This document shows, piece by piece, positions 20,744 through 35,961 of a stretch of 64,000 nucleotides of DNA. Position numbers and translations under genes: made by a program. This DNA is from Pseudomonas fortuita (GTDB lineage Bacteria > Pseudomonadota > Gammaproteobacteria > Pseudomonadales > Pseudomonadaceae). The first letter of the stretch is position 1, and each line of letters starts with the position of its first letter. A model generated the notes under the pieces. That model was given only the letters and a program-made list of their open reading frames with translations, made no database searches and was not told the DNA's origin. The stretch lies in assembly GCF_026898135.2 (NCBI RefSeq), contig NZ_CP114035.2:1033501-1097500 (forward strand), read 5' to 3'.

Positions 20744-23590
20744 TTACAGCGCAGCAATCCGCGCATGCTGCTCGGTGAAGTTGGCGAGGGCCTGTTCGGA
20801 CTCGGCCAGCTTGGCGCGTTCCTTCTCGATCACCGCAGGCGGTGCCTTGTCGACGAAGGCGGCGTTGGAGAGCTTGCCGCCCACGCGTTGCACTTCGCCT
20901 TGCAGACGCTGGATTTCCTTGTTCAGGCGCGCCAGCTCGGCATCCTTGTCGATCAGGCCAGCCATAGGCACCAGCACTTGCAGGTCACCGACCAAGGCAG
21001 TGGCCGACAACGGCGCCTCATCAGCATCCCCCAGGACGGTGAACGACTCGACCTTGGCCAGTTTCTTCAGCAGCGCTTCGTTTTCCTGCAGGCGGCGCTG
21101 GTCGTCGGCGTTGGCGTTCTTCAGGAACAGCGGCAGTGGCTTGCCTGGGCCGATGTTCATTTCGGCGCGGATATTGCGCAGGCCGACCATCAGCTCCTTC
21201 AGCCACTCGATGTCGCCTTCGGCAGCCGCGTCGATACGGGCTTCATTGGCCACTGGCCAAGGCTGCAGCATGATGGTCTTGCCTTCGATACCGGCCAGCG
21301 GCGCGATACGCTGCCAGATTTCTTCGGTAATGAAAGGCATGAACGGGTGCGCCAGGCGCAGCGCCACTTCCAGTACGCGCACCAAAGTGCGGCGGGTGCC
21401 ACGGGCGCGCTCGACCGGGGCGTTTTCGTCCCACAGTACCGGCTTGGACAGTTCCAGGTACCAATCGCAGTACTGGTTCCAGATGAACTCGTACAGCGCC
21501 TGGCTGGCCAGGTCGAAGCGGAACTGCTCCAGCTGGCGGGTCACTTCGGCTTCGGTGCGCTGCAGCTGCGAGATGATCCAGCGGTCAGCCAGCGACAGCT
21601 CGTAGGCTTCGCCGTTCTGGCCGCAGTCCTCGCCCTTGTCCAGCACATAGCGGGCGGCGTTCCAGATCTTGTTGCAGAAGTTGCGGTAGCCTTCGACGCG
21701 GCCCATGTCGAACTTGATGTCGCGGCCAGTGGAGGCCAGCGAGCAGAAGGTGAAGCGCAGGGCGTCGGTGCCGTAGCTGGCGATACCCTCGGGGAACTCG
21801 GCCTTGGTCTGCTTGGCGATTTTCTCGGCCAGCTTGGGCTGCATCATGCCGCTGGTGCGTTTTTCCAGCAGGGCGTCGAGGGTAATGCCGTCGACGATGT
21901 CCAGCGGGTCGAGGACGTTGCCCTTGGACTTGGACATCTTCTGGCCCTGGCCGTCGCGTACCAGGCCGTGCACATACACGGTCTTGAACGGTACCTGCGG
22001 GGTGCCATCTTCGTTCTTGATCAGGTGCATGGTCAGCATGATCATGCGCGCAACCCAGAAGAAGATGATGTCGAAGCCGGTTACCAGCACATCGGTGGAG
22101 TGGAACTTCTTGAGGAACTCGGTCTGTTCCGGCCAGCCCAGGGTGGAGAAGGTCCACAGGCCCGAGCTGAACCAGGTGTCGAGTACGTCGTCGTCCTGGC
22201 GCAGGGCCACGTCGGCGCCCAGGTTGTGCTTGGCACGCACTTCGGCTTCGTCGCGGCCAACGTAGACCTGGCCGGCCTCGTCGTACCACGCCGGGATGCG
22301 GTGGCCCCACCACAGCTGGCGGCTGATGCACCAGTCCTGGATGTCACGCATCCAGGAGAAGTACATGTTCTCGTACTGCTTGGGCACGAACTGGATGCGG
22401 CCATCTTCCACGGCAGCGATGGCAGGTTCTGCCAGCGGCTTGGTGGAAACGTACCACTGGTCGGTCAGCCACGGCTCGATGACGGTGCCCGAACGGTCGC
22501 CTTTCGGCACTTTCAGGGCGTGGTCGTCAATGCTCACCAGCAGGCCCTGGGCGTCGAGGTCGGCAACGATCTGCTTGCGCGCGACGAAGCGGTCGAGGTT
22601 GGCGTACTGGGCCGGCAGGCGGGTGTCGACCTGCTCGTTGACGCTGCCGTCGAGGTTGAAGGCCTGGGCACTGGCCAGCACGAAGGCGTTCTTGTCGAAG
22701 ATGTTCAGCAGTGGCAGGTTGTGGCGCTTGCCGACTTCATAGTCGTTGAAGTCGTGAGCCGGGGTGATCTTCACGCAGCCGGTACCGAACTCGGGGTCGC
22801 AGTAGTCGTCGGCGATGATCGGGATGCGGCGGCCGACCAGCGGCAGTTCGACGAACTTGCCGATCAGTGCCTGGTAGCGTTCGTCGTTCGGGTTGACCGC
22901 AACGGCTGCGTCACCCAGCAGGGTTTCCGGACGGGTGGTGGCGACGACCAGGTAGTCCAGGCCTTCGGCGGTCTTGGCGCCGTCGGCGAGCGGGTAGCGC
23001 AGGTTCCACAGGTGGCCTTTTTCGTCGTGGTTTTCCACTTCGAGGTCGGAGATGGCCGTGTGCAGCTTGGTGTCCCAGTTGACCAGGCGCTTGCCGCGGT
23101 AGATCAGGCCGTCTTCATGCAGGCGCACGAAAGCTTCCTTGACCGCTTCGGACAGGCCGTCGTCCATGGTGAAGCGCTCGCGGCTCCAGTCTACCGACGA
23201 GCCCAGGCGGCGGATCTGGCGGCTGATGTTGCCGCCGGACTGGTCCTTCCATTCCCAGACCTTTTCCAGGAACTTTTCGCGGCCCAGGTCATGCCGGTTC
23301 TGGCCCTTGGCTTCGAGCTGGCGCTCGACCAGCATCTGGGTGGCGATACCGGCGTGGTCGGTACCTGGCTGCCAGAGGGTGTCGCGGCCTTGCATACGGC
23401 GGAAACGGATCAGGGCATCCATGATCGCGTTGTTGAACCCGTGGCCCATGTGCAGGCTGCCGGTCACGTTCGGCGGCGGGATCATGATGGTGTAGGACTC
23501 GCCTGCACCTTGTGGGGCGAAATAGTTCTCGGACTCCCAGGTGTTGTACCAGGAAGTTTCGATGGCGTGCGGCTGGTAGGTCTTATCCAT
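20744..23590 (-). CDS. valS: Valyl-tRNA synthetase
   Basis: Class I aminoacyl-tRNA synthetase that charges tRNA-Val and edits threonine. From the ATG at 23590 ([19 protein letters not shown]) it has 948 residues. The HIGH-type motif is [15 protein letters not shown] (about 42-56), the KMSKS motif is [16 protein letters not shown] (about 554), and the long C-terminal coiled coil ([19 protein letters not shown] and beyond) is present. An upstream in-frame ATG at 23611 is less likely. holC lies upstream, as is common in proteobacteria. Confidence 0.97.
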   Translation of the reverse strand: MDKTYQPHAIETSWYNTWESENYFAPQGAGESYTIMIPPPNVTGSLHMGHGFNNAIMDALIRFRRMQGRDTLWQPGTDHAGIATQMLVERQLEAKGQNRHDLGREKFLEKVWEWKDQSGGNISRQIRRLGSSVDWSRERFTMDDGLSEAVKEAFVRLHEDGLIYRGKRLVNWDTKLHTAISDLEVENHDEKGHLWNLRYPLADGAKTAEGLDYLVVATTRPETLLGDAAVAVNPNDERYQALIGKFVELPLVGRRIPIIADDYCDPEFGTGCVKITPAHDFNDYEVGKRHNLPLLNIFDKNAFVLASAQAFNLDGSVNEQVDTRLPAQYANLDRFVARKQIVADLDAQGLLVSIDDHALKVPKGDRSGTVIEPWLTDQWYVSTKPLAEPAIAAVEDGRIQFVPKQYENMYFSWMRDIQDWCISRQLWWGHRIPAWYDEAGQVYVGRDEAEVRAKHNLGADVALRQDDDVLDTWFSSGLWTFSTLGWPEQTEFLKKFHSTDVLVTGFDIIFFWVARMIMLTMHLIKNEDGTPQVPFKTVYVHGLVRDGQGQKMSKSKGNVLDPLDIVDGITLDALLEKRTSGMMQPKLAEKIAKQTKAEFPEGIASYGTDALRFTFCSLASTGRDIKFDMGRVEGYRNFCNKIWNAARYVLDKGEDCGQNGEAYELSLADRWIISQLQRTEAEVTRQLEQFRFDLASQALYEFIWNQYCDWYLELSKPVLWDENAPVERARGTRRTLVRVLEVALRLAHPFMPFITEEIWQRIAPLAGIEGKTIMLQPWPVANEARIDAAAEGDIEWLKELMVGLRNIRAEMNIGPGKPLPLFLKNANADDQRRLQENEALLKKLAKVESFTVLGDADEAPLSATALVGDLQVLVPMAGLIDKDAELARLNKEIQRLQGEVQRVGGKLSNAAFVDKAPPAVIEKERAKLAESEQALANFTEQHARIAAL

Positions 23591-23667
23591 GCGCGGCGGG
23601 ACCCTGTGCATTTATTCGGGAAAGCCGGGAAGTATAACCAAGCTGGGGTGTTGAGGCGACAGCCGCT

Positions 23668-23770
23668 GGGGCTGCTTTGCAGCCCATTCGCGGCGCAAGG
23701 CCGCTCCTACAGGGATCGCGGTGCCTGCAGAAGCGGCCTTGTGCCGCGAATGGGCCGCAAAGCGGCCCCG
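23668..23770. repeat. Inverted pair of REP elements
   Basis: Two facing copies of the P. putida REP core (AAGGCCGCTCCTACAGG at about 23697-23713 and AGCGGCCTTGTGCCGCGAATG at about 23732-23752) with matching GC-rich outer arms. They are located between valS and the 121-residue hypothetical gene. Confidence 0.82.
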
Positions 23771-23775
23771 GAATA

Positions 23776-24141
23776 TCACTCGGTACGCTTGATCAAGCGC
23801 TCGATCCGCGCATCCAGCCGGCGCTTGATCTCGTTTTCGATATGCGGGGTGAAGTCGTTGATCACGTCCTGCATGATCATCTGCGCCGCTGCGCGCAGCT
23901 CGCTTTCCAGGTGCAGCAGGGTGTCCTGCCGGCGGGTCTGCGGGTCTTCCTCGGGCTCGACAGCGATCGGTTTGCTATCAGGTGCAGGGTGACCGGCAGG
24001 TTCTTCCAGCAGCAACGGGATCTGCTCCACCGTCTCGGTCAGCAGCGGCGGTTGCAGGTCGGCATCGCCAAGCAGCTGGCGGATCGACTCGAGGTCATCG
24101 AGCAGATGGGCGGAGTCGGGCAAAGGGGAGGGCTTGTCCAT
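23776..24141 (-). CDS. Small conserved hypothetical protein between holC and valS
   Basis: A 121-residue acidic protein (MDKPSPLPDSAHLLDDLESI). Its middle is Pro/Glu-rich and probably disordered. The C-terminal half is predicted helical, with LHLESELRAAAQMIMQDVIN and NEIKRRLDARIERLIKRTE ending in a basic amphipathic helix. No catalytic motif is visible. It begins 5 bp after the holC stop, so it is co-expressed with the clamp-loader chi subunit; a link to DNA polymerase III is only guilt by association. The start is the ATG at 24141, not the TTG further upstream. Confidence 0.75.
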   Translation of the reverse strand: MDKPSPLPDSAHLLDDLESIRQLLGDADLQPPLLTETVEQIPLLLEEPAGHPAPDSKPIAVEPEEDPQTRRQDTLLHLESELRAAAQMIMQDVINDFTPHIENEIKRRLDARIERLIKRTE

Positions 24142-24146
24142 CGTCG

Positions 24147-24575
24147 TCAAAGTCGCTGTAAGCGGTGGTCTTGCAGAGCATAGCCCTGTTCGCGGTAGAA
24201 ACGGAATCGTTCACGGGCGGATTGGCGGATGCCAGGCTCTTCCACCACGATTTCGGCCACGCGCTCGAACTGGCCGACGAAGCCCGGCACGCCGGCCCCC
24301 AGGTTGATCAGCAGGTCGCGGTGATCGCCCGCGCTGTCATCCAGGCCAAGGGCGACGCCGGCATCGGCATGCAGCTCGGCCAGGTCGTGGGGCACGAAGG
24401 CCTCACCCTTGAAGCGCCACAAACGCAGGTCCAGCTCGTTGCGCTGCTCGGCATCCTGGCAATGCAGATAGACCCGGTGACCGAGGCGCCAGGCCTTTTC
24501 GCACAGTTTGCAGGCGAAATCGAGCCGCGCCGACAGCGAGTCGGTGGGCAAGATGTAGAAGTCGACTTTGCTCAT
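24147..24575 (-). CDS. holC: HolC, DNA polymerase III subunit chi
   Basis: Clamp-loader accessory subunit that links DnaX/psi to SSB on the lagging strand. From the ATG at 24575 (MSKVDFYILPTDSLSARLDF) it has 142 residues. It contains the conserved ACKLCEKAWRLGHRVYLHC and WRFKGEAFVPHDL segments. It lies in the pepA-holC-(hypothetical)-valS order found widely in gamma-proteobacteria, 50 bp after pepA. Confidence 0.93.
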   Translation of the reverse strand: MSKVDFYILPTDSLSARLDFACKLCEKAWRLGHRVYLHCQDAEQRNELDLRLWRFKGEAFVPHDLAELHADAGVALGLDDSAGDHRDLLINLGAGVPGFVGQFERVAEIVVEEPGIRQSARERFRFYREQGYALQDHRLQRL

Positions 24576-24625
24576 GGTGGTCATCGCCGGCCGATGGTGC
24601 GCTAGACACCACCGGCCTCACGGCG

Positions 24626-26420
<1,795 letters not shown>

Positions 26421-27536
26421 TTGATCGTCTTTCGTTATCTGTCCCGCGAGGTCCTGGTGACCTTGAGCGCCGTCAGCGCAGTGCTGCTGGTGATCATCAT
26501 GAGTGGGCGCTTCATCAAATATCTGGCCCAGGCCGCTCAGGGCGTGCTCGATCCGGGCGTGCTGTTCCTGATCATGGGCTTCCGGCTGCCGGGTTTCCTG
26601 CAACTGATCCTGCCTCTGGGGCTGTTCCTCGGCATTTTGCTGGCTTACGGGCGGCTGTACCTGGAAAGCGAGATGACCGTGCTGTCTGCAACCGGTATGA
26701 GCCAGCAGCGCCTGTTGGGGCTGACCATGGCGCCGGCGGCCCTGGTTGCCCTGCTGGTGGCCTGGCTGAGCCTGAGCCTTGCGCCGTTGGGCGTTGCCCA
26801 GGTGCAGCAGATCATTGCCCAGCAGGACACGCTGACCGAGTTCGACACCTTGGTGCCGGGCCGCTTCCAGACCCTGCGTGACGGTTCGCGGGTGACCTAC
26901 ACCGAGCAGCTGTCGGACGACCGCGTCAACCTGTCCGGGGTGTTCATCTCCGAGAAGCGCTTCAACCAGGACAAGACCAAGGACCGTGCCCCGTCGGTAC
27001 TGGTCGCTGAAAAAGGTCACCAGGAGATCCAGGCCGACGGTAACCGCTACCTGGTGCTGGAAAACGGCTACCGCTATGACGGCAATCCTGGTCAGGCCGA
27101 TTACCGTGCGATCAAGTACGACACCTATGGCGTGCAGCTGCCCAAACCGGAAGTGGCCGAAGAAGTGACCGAGCGCGAAGCCATTCCCACTTCCGAGCTG
27201 ATCGGCAAGGAGGGCCTGCGAGAGCGCGCCGAGCTGCAGTGGCGGTTGTCGCTGCCGATCCTGGTATTCGTCGTTACCTTGCTGGCGGTGCCGCTGTCCC
27301 GGGTCAACCCCCGTCAGGGCCGCTTCCTCAAGCTGCTGCCGGCAATTCTTTTGTACATGGCTTACCTGACAATGCTGATTTCCGTACGTGGCGCCCTCGA
27401 GAAGGGCAAATTGCCGATTGGCCTGGGCATGTGGTGGGTCCACGGCCTGTTCCTGTTGATCGGCCTTGGCCTGTTGTACTGGGAACCGCTGCGCCTCAAG
27501 CGTGCCGCCCGTCGTGCGGAGGTGGCCCATGGGTAA
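26421..27536 (+). CDS. lptF: LptF, permease of the LPS export transporter
   Basis: Inner-membrane subunit of LptB2FG. Taking the TTG at 26421 as start gives 371 residues (M)IVFRYLSREVLVTLSAVSA, matching the family N-terminus, with AGGAG 8 bp upstream; an ATG 36 bp earlier would add unrelated residues. There are three N-terminal membrane helices (to about 130), a periplasmic jellyroll (about 135-265) and three C-terminal helices. It overlaps lptG by 8 bp. Confidence 0.93.
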   Translation: MIVFRYLSREVLVTLSAVSAVLLVIIMSGRFIKYLAQAAQGVLDPGVLFLIMGFRLPGFLQLILPLGLFLGILLAYGRLYLESEMTVLSATGMSQQRLLGLTMAPAALVALLVAWLSLSLAPLGVAQVQQIIAQQDTLTEFDTLVPGRFQTLRDGSRVTYTEQLSDDRVNLSGVFISEKRFNQDKTKDRAPSVLVAEKGHQEIQADGNRYLVLENGYRYDGNPGQADYRAIKYDTYGVQLPKPEVAEEVTEREAIPTSELIGKEGLRERAELQWRLSLPILVFVVTLLAVPLSRVNPRQGRFLKLLPAILLYMAYLTMLISVRGALEKGKLPIGLGMWWVHGLFLLIGLGLLYWEPLRLKRAARRAEVAHG

Positions 27537-28590
27537 GCTGGACCGCTACATCGGCCAGAGCGTGCTGCTGGCCATCCTGGCCGTGCTGGGCATCATCCTC
27601 GGCCTGGCCTCGCTGTTCGCCTTCATCGACGAGATGGGCGACCTGAGTGATACCTACACGTTGATGGAGGCCGGCAACTTCGTCCTGCTGACAGCACCCC
27701 GGCGGCTCTATGACATGCTGCCGATGGCGGCCTTGATCGGCTGCCTGATCGGCCTGGGCAGCCTGGCCAGCAGCAGCGAACTGACCATCATGCGTGCGGC
27801 CGGGGTGTCTATCGGCCGCATCGTCTGGGCGGTGATGAAGCCGATGCTGGTGCTGATGCTGGTAGGGCTGCTGATCGGCGAATACGTGGCACCGGTGACC
27901 GAGAACAAGGCCCAGGCCGACCGTTCCCTGGCCCAGGGCGGTGGTGAGGCGCAGAGCTCCAAGCGCGGCATGTGGCACCGCCAGGGTGAAGAGTATGTGC
28001 ACATCAACTCCGTACAGCCCAACGGCCTGCTGCTGGGTGTGACCCGTTACCGCTTCGACAGCGAGCGCAAGATCGTCACCTCAAGCTTCGCCCGCCGCGC
28101 GCAGTACCAGAACGACCACTGGCTGCTCGCCGACGTGCGTACCACCTACTTCCGTGGCGACCACACCGAAGTGGTCGGCGCGCCGCAGGAGCGCTGGGAC
28201 GTTTCGCTCACGCCAGAACTGCTCAATACCGTGATCCTGGCGCCGGAGTCGCTGTCCATTACCGGGTTGTGGGATTACATCCACTACCTGTCCGACCAGG
28301 GCCTGAACAATGCCCGTTACTGGTTGGCGTTCTGGACCAAGGTGCTGCAGCCGCTGGTTACCGCGGCGCTGGTGCTGATGGCGATCTCGTTCATCTTCGG
28401 CCCGCTGCGTTCGGTCACCCTGGGCCAGCGTGTGTTCACCGGTGTGCTGGTGGGTTTCGTGTTCCGTATTGCCCAGGACCTGCTGGGGCCTTCGAGCCAG
28501 GTGTTCGGCTTCCCGCCGCTGCTGGCGGTGGTGATCCCGGCGGGGATCTGTGCCTTGGCCGGTGTCTGGCTGTTGCGCCGGGCGGGTTGA
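27529..28590 (+). CDS. lptG: LptG, permease of the LPS export transporter
   Basis: Second membrane subunit of LptB2FG (353 residues; MGKLDRYIGQSVLLAILAVL). It has the same six-helix plus jellyroll plan as LptF. The region of lateral-gate helix 1 and the coupling segment SSELTIMRAAGVSI, which meets LptB, are present. It starts inside lptF (ATG at 27529) and is followed by a strong bidirectional terminator. Confidence 0.95.
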   Translation: MGKLDRYIGQSVLLAILAVLGIILGLASLFAFIDEMGDLSDTYTLMEAGNFVLLTAPRRLYDMLPMAALIGCLIGLGSLASSSELTIMRAAGVSIGRIVWAVMKPMLVLMLVGLLIGEYVAPVTENKAQADRSLAQGGGEAQSSKRGMWHRQGEEYVHINSVQPNGLLLGVTRYRFDSERKIVTSSFARRAQYQNDHWLLADVRTTYFRGDHTEVVGAPQERWDVSLTPELLNTVILAPESLSITGLWDYIHYLSDQGLNNARYWLAFWTKVLQPLVTAALVLMAISFIFGPLRSVTLGQRVFTGVLVGFVFRIAQDLLGPSSQVFGFPPLLAVVIPAGICALAGVWLLRRAG

Positions 28591-28605
28591 TGGCCTGAGC
28601 TGCAT

Positions 28606-28636
28606 GAAAAAGCCGACCTCAGGGTCGGCTTTTTTG
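28606..28636. terminator. Bidirectional terminator between lptG and the RDD gene
   Basis: AAAA-AGCCGACC (28611-28618), a TCAG loop, then GGTCGGCT-TTTTT (28623-28635). It serves lptFG on the plus strand and the RDD gene on the minus strand. Confidence 0.93.
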
Positions 28637-28680
28637 TGGCTGATGGCCCTATGGCCGGAGCAGGCAACACAACGCTCAAG

Positions 28681-29169
28681 TCATCTCTTTTGCTTCGGTA
28701 CCCGCACCAGCTGGCTTTCCGAATAGATGTCATGCCAGCCACGCTTTCGCTTGTCGATCAACACCCAGAAAAAACCCAGCCCCAGGCACAGCCATGAGGC
28801 AATGGATACCACGAAGCGCAACAATGCCTGCCACAGGCTGATGGCTGAGCCATCGGCATTCTGCACGCGCACGCCCCACACCTGCATGCCCAGCGTCTGC
28901 CCGCCATGGGTCCAGAACTTGGCAAAGAAGCCGAACAAGGCGAACAGCAGTACCGTCGACAGTAGCGGGTCGCCATCCAGTGCACCGGCCTCGGTCAGCT
29001 CACGCATGCGCGCTTCGCCAATGATCGCCATCTGGATCAGCTTGTAGGCACCGGCGGTCACGATCAGCAGTGCAGTACACAGCAGGAAGTCGTAGAACAT
29101 CGCGGCCAGTCGTCGGCCAAAGCCAGCGGCGGGGAAGTCACCCTGTGGGAGAAGGTGGGGCTTGGGCAT
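28681..29169 (-). CDS. RDD-family membrane protein
   Basis: A 162-residue membrane protein with the RDD domain: AAGFGRRLAAMFYDFLL (conserved Arg and Asp), a second helix TVLLFALFGFFAKFW, then GGQTLGMQVWGVRVQN and a last helix pair ending in KRGWHDIYS. Members are small transporters or accessory membrane proteins of mostly unknown role. It is a single gene between two terminators. Confidence 0.85.
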   Translation of the reverse strand: MPKPHLLPQGDFPAAGFGRRLAAMFYDFLLCTALLIVTAGAYKLIQMAIIGEARMRELTEAGALDGDPLLSTVLLFALFGFFAKFWTHGGQTLGMQVWGVRVQNADGSAISLWQALLRFVVSIASWLCLGLGFFWVLIDKRKRGWHDIYSESQLVRVPKQKR

Positions 29170-29217
29170 CGCTGGGCAGCTCCGAATGGAAAAGGCTCAT
29201 TCTATGGAATTGCAAGC

Positions 29218-29254
29218 AAAAAAAAGCCCCTGCGCGTCAACGCAGGGGCTCTTT
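29218..29254. terminator. Terminator downstream of the cold-shock gene
   Basis: Stem AGCCCCTGCG (29225-29234) and CGCAGGGGCT (29241-29250). It has an A-run on the left, which becomes T8 on the minus strand, and CTTTT on the right. It is strong for the csp gene (minus). Confidence 0.93.
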
Positions 29255-29264
29255 TATAGAAGTT

Positions 29265-29477
29265 TCAGCCTTCTGCCTGGACTTCGTCAGCCTGCATGCC
29301 CTTTTGGCCTTGCACAGCAATGAAGGTCACTTTCTGGCCTTCTTTCAGGCTCTTGAAGCCGTTACCTTGGATTGCGCGGAAGTGCACGAACAGATCCGGA
29401 CCGGTCTCTGGGGTGATGAAGCCGTAACCTTTTTCGTCATTGAACCACTTGACGGTACCGCTCTGACGCTCAGCCAT
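29265..29477 (-). CDS. CspA-family cold-shock protein
   Basis: A 70-residue single-stranded nucleic-acid chaperone with the OB fold. It shows [18 protein letters not shown] (RNP1 KGYGFI), DLFVHFRAI (RNP2) and the final [12 protein letters not shown]. The start is the ATG at 29477 (MAERQSG); the frame is open 48 nt further upstream without family match. A long AT-richer 5' region is expected for regulated csp mRNAs. Pseudomonads have several paralogues, so I give no symbol. Confidence 0.92.
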   Translation of the reverse strand: MAERQSGTVKWFNDEKGYGFITPETGPDLFVHFRAIQGNGFKSLKEGQKVTFIAVQGQKGMQADEVQAEG

Positions 29478-29833
29478 TGTCTTATTTCCTATGAAACTAA
29501 TTTTTGATGACAGTTTCTTCTGCATTGTTTGTAAGCAAAAGATTACTGGGCTGGGTTGCAGGAAAGTAAGAGACGTCGAACGGGTTGTAGCAGATTGCGG
29601 CTACTGGCCCAGGTCACGAACTGTTGCGACCCATGCAAACACAGTGCAGTGACTCTACGCCAACTCCCGAGCGAAAAACAAGCCCTTGCCCGCAGGGGAA
29701 ATCGACCGCTTGCCGATAACCGACCGAATTGTCGGAAACGGCATGGCGCCTGGCCTGGCGCCATGTTCAAAAGTTATTGGGCAGGTTCGAAATCGAATAT
29801 CCCGAACCTGACCGCAACCTTCACAAAGCCGTT
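29478..29833. other. Region between gcvT and the csp gene
   Basis: 356 bp without a supported gene; it should hold the csp promoter and untranslated leader and the end of the gcv operon mRNA. The notable element is a perfect palindromic hairpin ATGGCGCC-TGGCCT-GGCGCCAT (29743-29764) lacking a T run. Confidence 0.55.
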
Positions 29834-30955
29834 TCAGCCACGGTAGTAACGTTGCGCCACGAAAGGCATTTTGCTGACCTTCAGGGCAACCTTCTTGCCA
29901 CGCACTACGGCAAACAGTGCGGTATCGAGTGCAGCATGTTCATTATCGACATAACCCATTGCAACCGGTGCGCCGAGTGTCGGCCCGAAGCCACCGCTGC
30001 ACACTTTGCCCACCGGTTTATCGTTGGCATCAACAATATCGGCGCCTTCACGTACCGGCGTGCGCTCCTGGGGCAACAGGCCAACACGTTTGCGCGCCAC
30101 ACCGTCGCGCTGGTGGGTAAAGATCGCTTCGGCGCCGGGGAAGCCGGCAGCACGTGCACCGTCGGCACGGCGCACCTTGGAAATCGCCCACAGCAGGCTG
30201 GCTTCGATCGGGGTCGTCTCGGTATTCATGTCATGGCCATACAGGCACAGGCCGGCTTCCAGGCGCAGCGAGTCCCGCGCGCCCAGGCCAATGGGCTGTA
30301 CTTCGGGCTCGGCCAGCAGGCTGCGGGCCAAGGCGTCGGCGGCCTGGACCGGTACCGAAATTTCGTAGCCGTCTTCGCCGGTGTAGCCTGAGCGGCTGAC
30401 GAAGCAGTCTTCACCCAGCAGTTTTACCGGCCGGAACTGCATGAAGGTCATGCCGGCCACTTCCGGGGCCATGCGCTCCAGCACCTTGACCGCGGCCGGC
30501 CCTTGCAGGGCGAGCAGGGCACGTTGGTCGAACAGCGGCTGCACCTCGCAACGGCTCCCGATGTGTGTTTGCAGGTGGGCCAGGTCCTGGTCCTTGCAGG
30601 CTGCGTTGACCACCAGGAACAGGGTATCGTCGCCCAGGTTGGCAACCATCAGGTCGTCAAGGATGCCGCCTTGTTCATTGGTGAACATGGCATAGCGCTG
30701 CATGCCCACCGGCAGGTCGATGATATCCACCGGCACCAGGCTTTCCAGGGCCTTGGCGGCATCGGCACCGCGCAGGATGATCTGGCCCATGTGCGAGACA
30801 TCGAACAGGCCGGCCTGCTCGCGGGTGTGCAAATGCTCCTTGAGCACCCCAAGCGGGTACTGCACCGGCATGTCGTAGCCGGCAAACGGCACCATGCGCG
30901 CACCCAGTTCCAGGTGCAGGGCGTGCAGTGGGGTCTTGAGCAGTGTTTCGGACAT
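29834..30955 (-). CDS. gcvT: GcvT, aminomethyltransferase (glycine cleavage T protein)
   Basis: Tetrahydrofolate-dependent T protein; it releases ammonia and forms methylene-THF from the aminomethyl-lipoyl group on GcvH. The 373 residues begin MSETLLKTPLHALHLELGAR. Conserved elements include GYDMPVQYP, DVSHMGQI, the folate-site region TGEDGYEIS and GLGARDSLRLEAGLCLYGHD. It is the last gene of gcvH-gcvP-sdaA-gcvT, 27 bp after sdaA. Confidence 0.96.
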   Translation of the reverse strand: MSETLLKTPLHALHLELGARMVPFAGYDMPVQYPLGVLKEHLHTREQAGLFDVSHMGQIILRGADAAKALESLVPVDIIDLPVGMQRYAMFTNEQGGILDDLMVANLGDDTLFLVVNAACKDQDLAHLQTHIGSRCEVQPLFDQRALLALQGPAAVKVLERMAPEVAGMTFMQFRPVKLLGEDCFVSRSGYTGEDGYEISVPVQAADALARSLLAEPEVQPIGLGARDSLRLEAGLCLYGHDMNTETTPIEASLLWAISKVRRADGARAAGFPGAEAIFTHQRDGVARKRVGLLPQERTPVREGADIVDANDKPVGKVCSGGFGPTLGAPVAMGYVDNEHAALDTALFAVVRGKKVALKVSKMPFVAQRYYRG

Positions 30956-30982
30956 CGGTGACTCCTTGGTTTTATTGTGGGG

Positions 30983-32359
<1,377 letters not shown>

Positions 32360-32397
32360 GGTGGTTCCTCCAGCCAGGGATATTAGGCGGACGGTGA

Positions 32398-32432
32398 AGC
32401 CTGTGGGGGCGGGCGCGCCCGCTCCCTCAGAG
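32398..32432. repeat. Degenerate single REP element between gcvP and sdaA
   Basis: A GCCTGTGGGGGCGGGCGCGCCCGCTCCC core with an internal GCGGGCGCGCCCGC palindrome, inside the 108-bp gap of the gcv operon. It may modulate the mRNA between gcvP and sdaA. Confidence 0.6.
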
Positions 32433-32467
32433 GTCCACCTCAAGTCAGGTAGCGGGCCTGAGCGCAA

Positions 32468-35323
<2,856 letters not shown>

Positions 35324-35334
35324 TGCGGAACTCC

Positions 35335-35718
35335 TCAGGCGTCGTCGTTGGCTTTGATAAGGCGGTCGTAGGCGTCCTGGTCGAGCAGGGCGGTAACTTC
35401 GCTCCTGTCGGCTGGGTTGAAGCGGAAGAACCAGCCTTCGCCCATCGGGTCTTCGTTGACCAGTTCAGGGCTGCTTTCGAGCTGGCCGTTGACCTCGACC
35501 ACTTCACCGGCCAGGGGCATATACACGCCGCTGGCGGCCTTGACCGATTCGACGGTGGACGCTTCGCTGCCTTTTTCATACTGCTGCAACTCTGGCAGTT
35601 GCACGAACACCACATCGCCAAGGGCGTTCTGCGCGTAGGCGGTGATACCCACGGTGACGCTGCCATCGGCTTCGACGCGCAGCCATTCGTGATCTTCAGT
35701 GAAACGCAACTCGCTCAT
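35335..35718 (-). CDS. gcvH: GcvH, glycine cleavage H protein
   Basis: Lipoyl carrier (127 residues) that shuttles the aminomethyl group among P, T and L proteins. The lipoylated lysine is in [19 protein letters not shown] (about residue 65). [19 protein letters not shown] is the typical start. It is the first gene of the operon, about 55 nt downstream of the transcription start expected from the sigma-54 promoter at 35785-35799. The shared L protein (lipoamide dehydrogenase) is not encoded here. Confidence 0.96.
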   Translation of the reverse strand: MSELRFTEDHEWLRVEADGSVTVGITAYAQNALGDVVFVQLPELQQYEKGSEASTVESVKAASGVYMPLAGEVVEVNGQLESSPELVNEDPMGEGWFFRFNPADRSEVTALLDQDAYDRLIKANDDA

Positions 35719-35784
35719 GGGGAATCCTCGGGAAGCAGGGCGTTGGGCGCGGTGGGTCCGCGCTCTTGGGTTGGTATTCCCTTA

Positions 35785-35799
35785 GCAAAAACGCGGCCA
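35785..35799 (-). promoter_or_regulatory. Sigma-54 (-24/-12) promoter of the gcvH operon
   Basis: Minus-strand TGGCCGCGTTTTTGC. GG and GC are exactly 10 nt apart, and TGGC and TTGC match the consensus fully. It predicts a start near 35773, about 55 nt before the gcvH ATG. In P. aeruginosa the homologous operon is known to be sigma-54 dependent through GcsR. Confidence 0.8.
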
Positions 35800-35863
35800 A
35801 TCACAAAAAATATATATAAAACAACAAGTTACTTGTTTTTTTGCGTTCGCCTTGCGGTTCTTG

Positions 35864-35881
35864 TGGAACGAGAACGCTACA
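35864..35881 (-). promoter_or_regulatory. GcsR-like activator site
   Basis: Plus-strand TGGAACGAGAACGCTACA. Read on the minus strand it is TGTAGCG-N4-CGTTCCA, matching the 18-bp GcsR consensus as I recall it (TGTAACG-N4-CGTTCCG) at 12 of 14 fixed positions. It is centred about 100 bp upstream of the predicted gcvH start site, a normal place for a sigma-54 enhancer. Confidence 0.65.
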
Positions 35882-35961
35882 GATGGCGAAGCATAAAAAA
35901 GCGTTTGGGGATCAAACCCTTGCGCAGCCGCTTTCTAACGGGGTTGTACTGATTTCGATAC

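Noticed and set aside
20765..23992. 1075-codon open frame on the plus strand across valS
   Set aside because: Antisense to the well-conserved valS; the frame is open only because of GC-rich third positions. Composition (runs of Gly, Val, Gln, His) is that of a shadow frame.
35719..35800. Glycine riboswitch upstream of gcvH
   Set aside because: Checked the minus-strand leader; it is only about 55 nt from the predicted start and lacks the conserved glycine aptamer core. Control by a sigma-54 activator is better supported.
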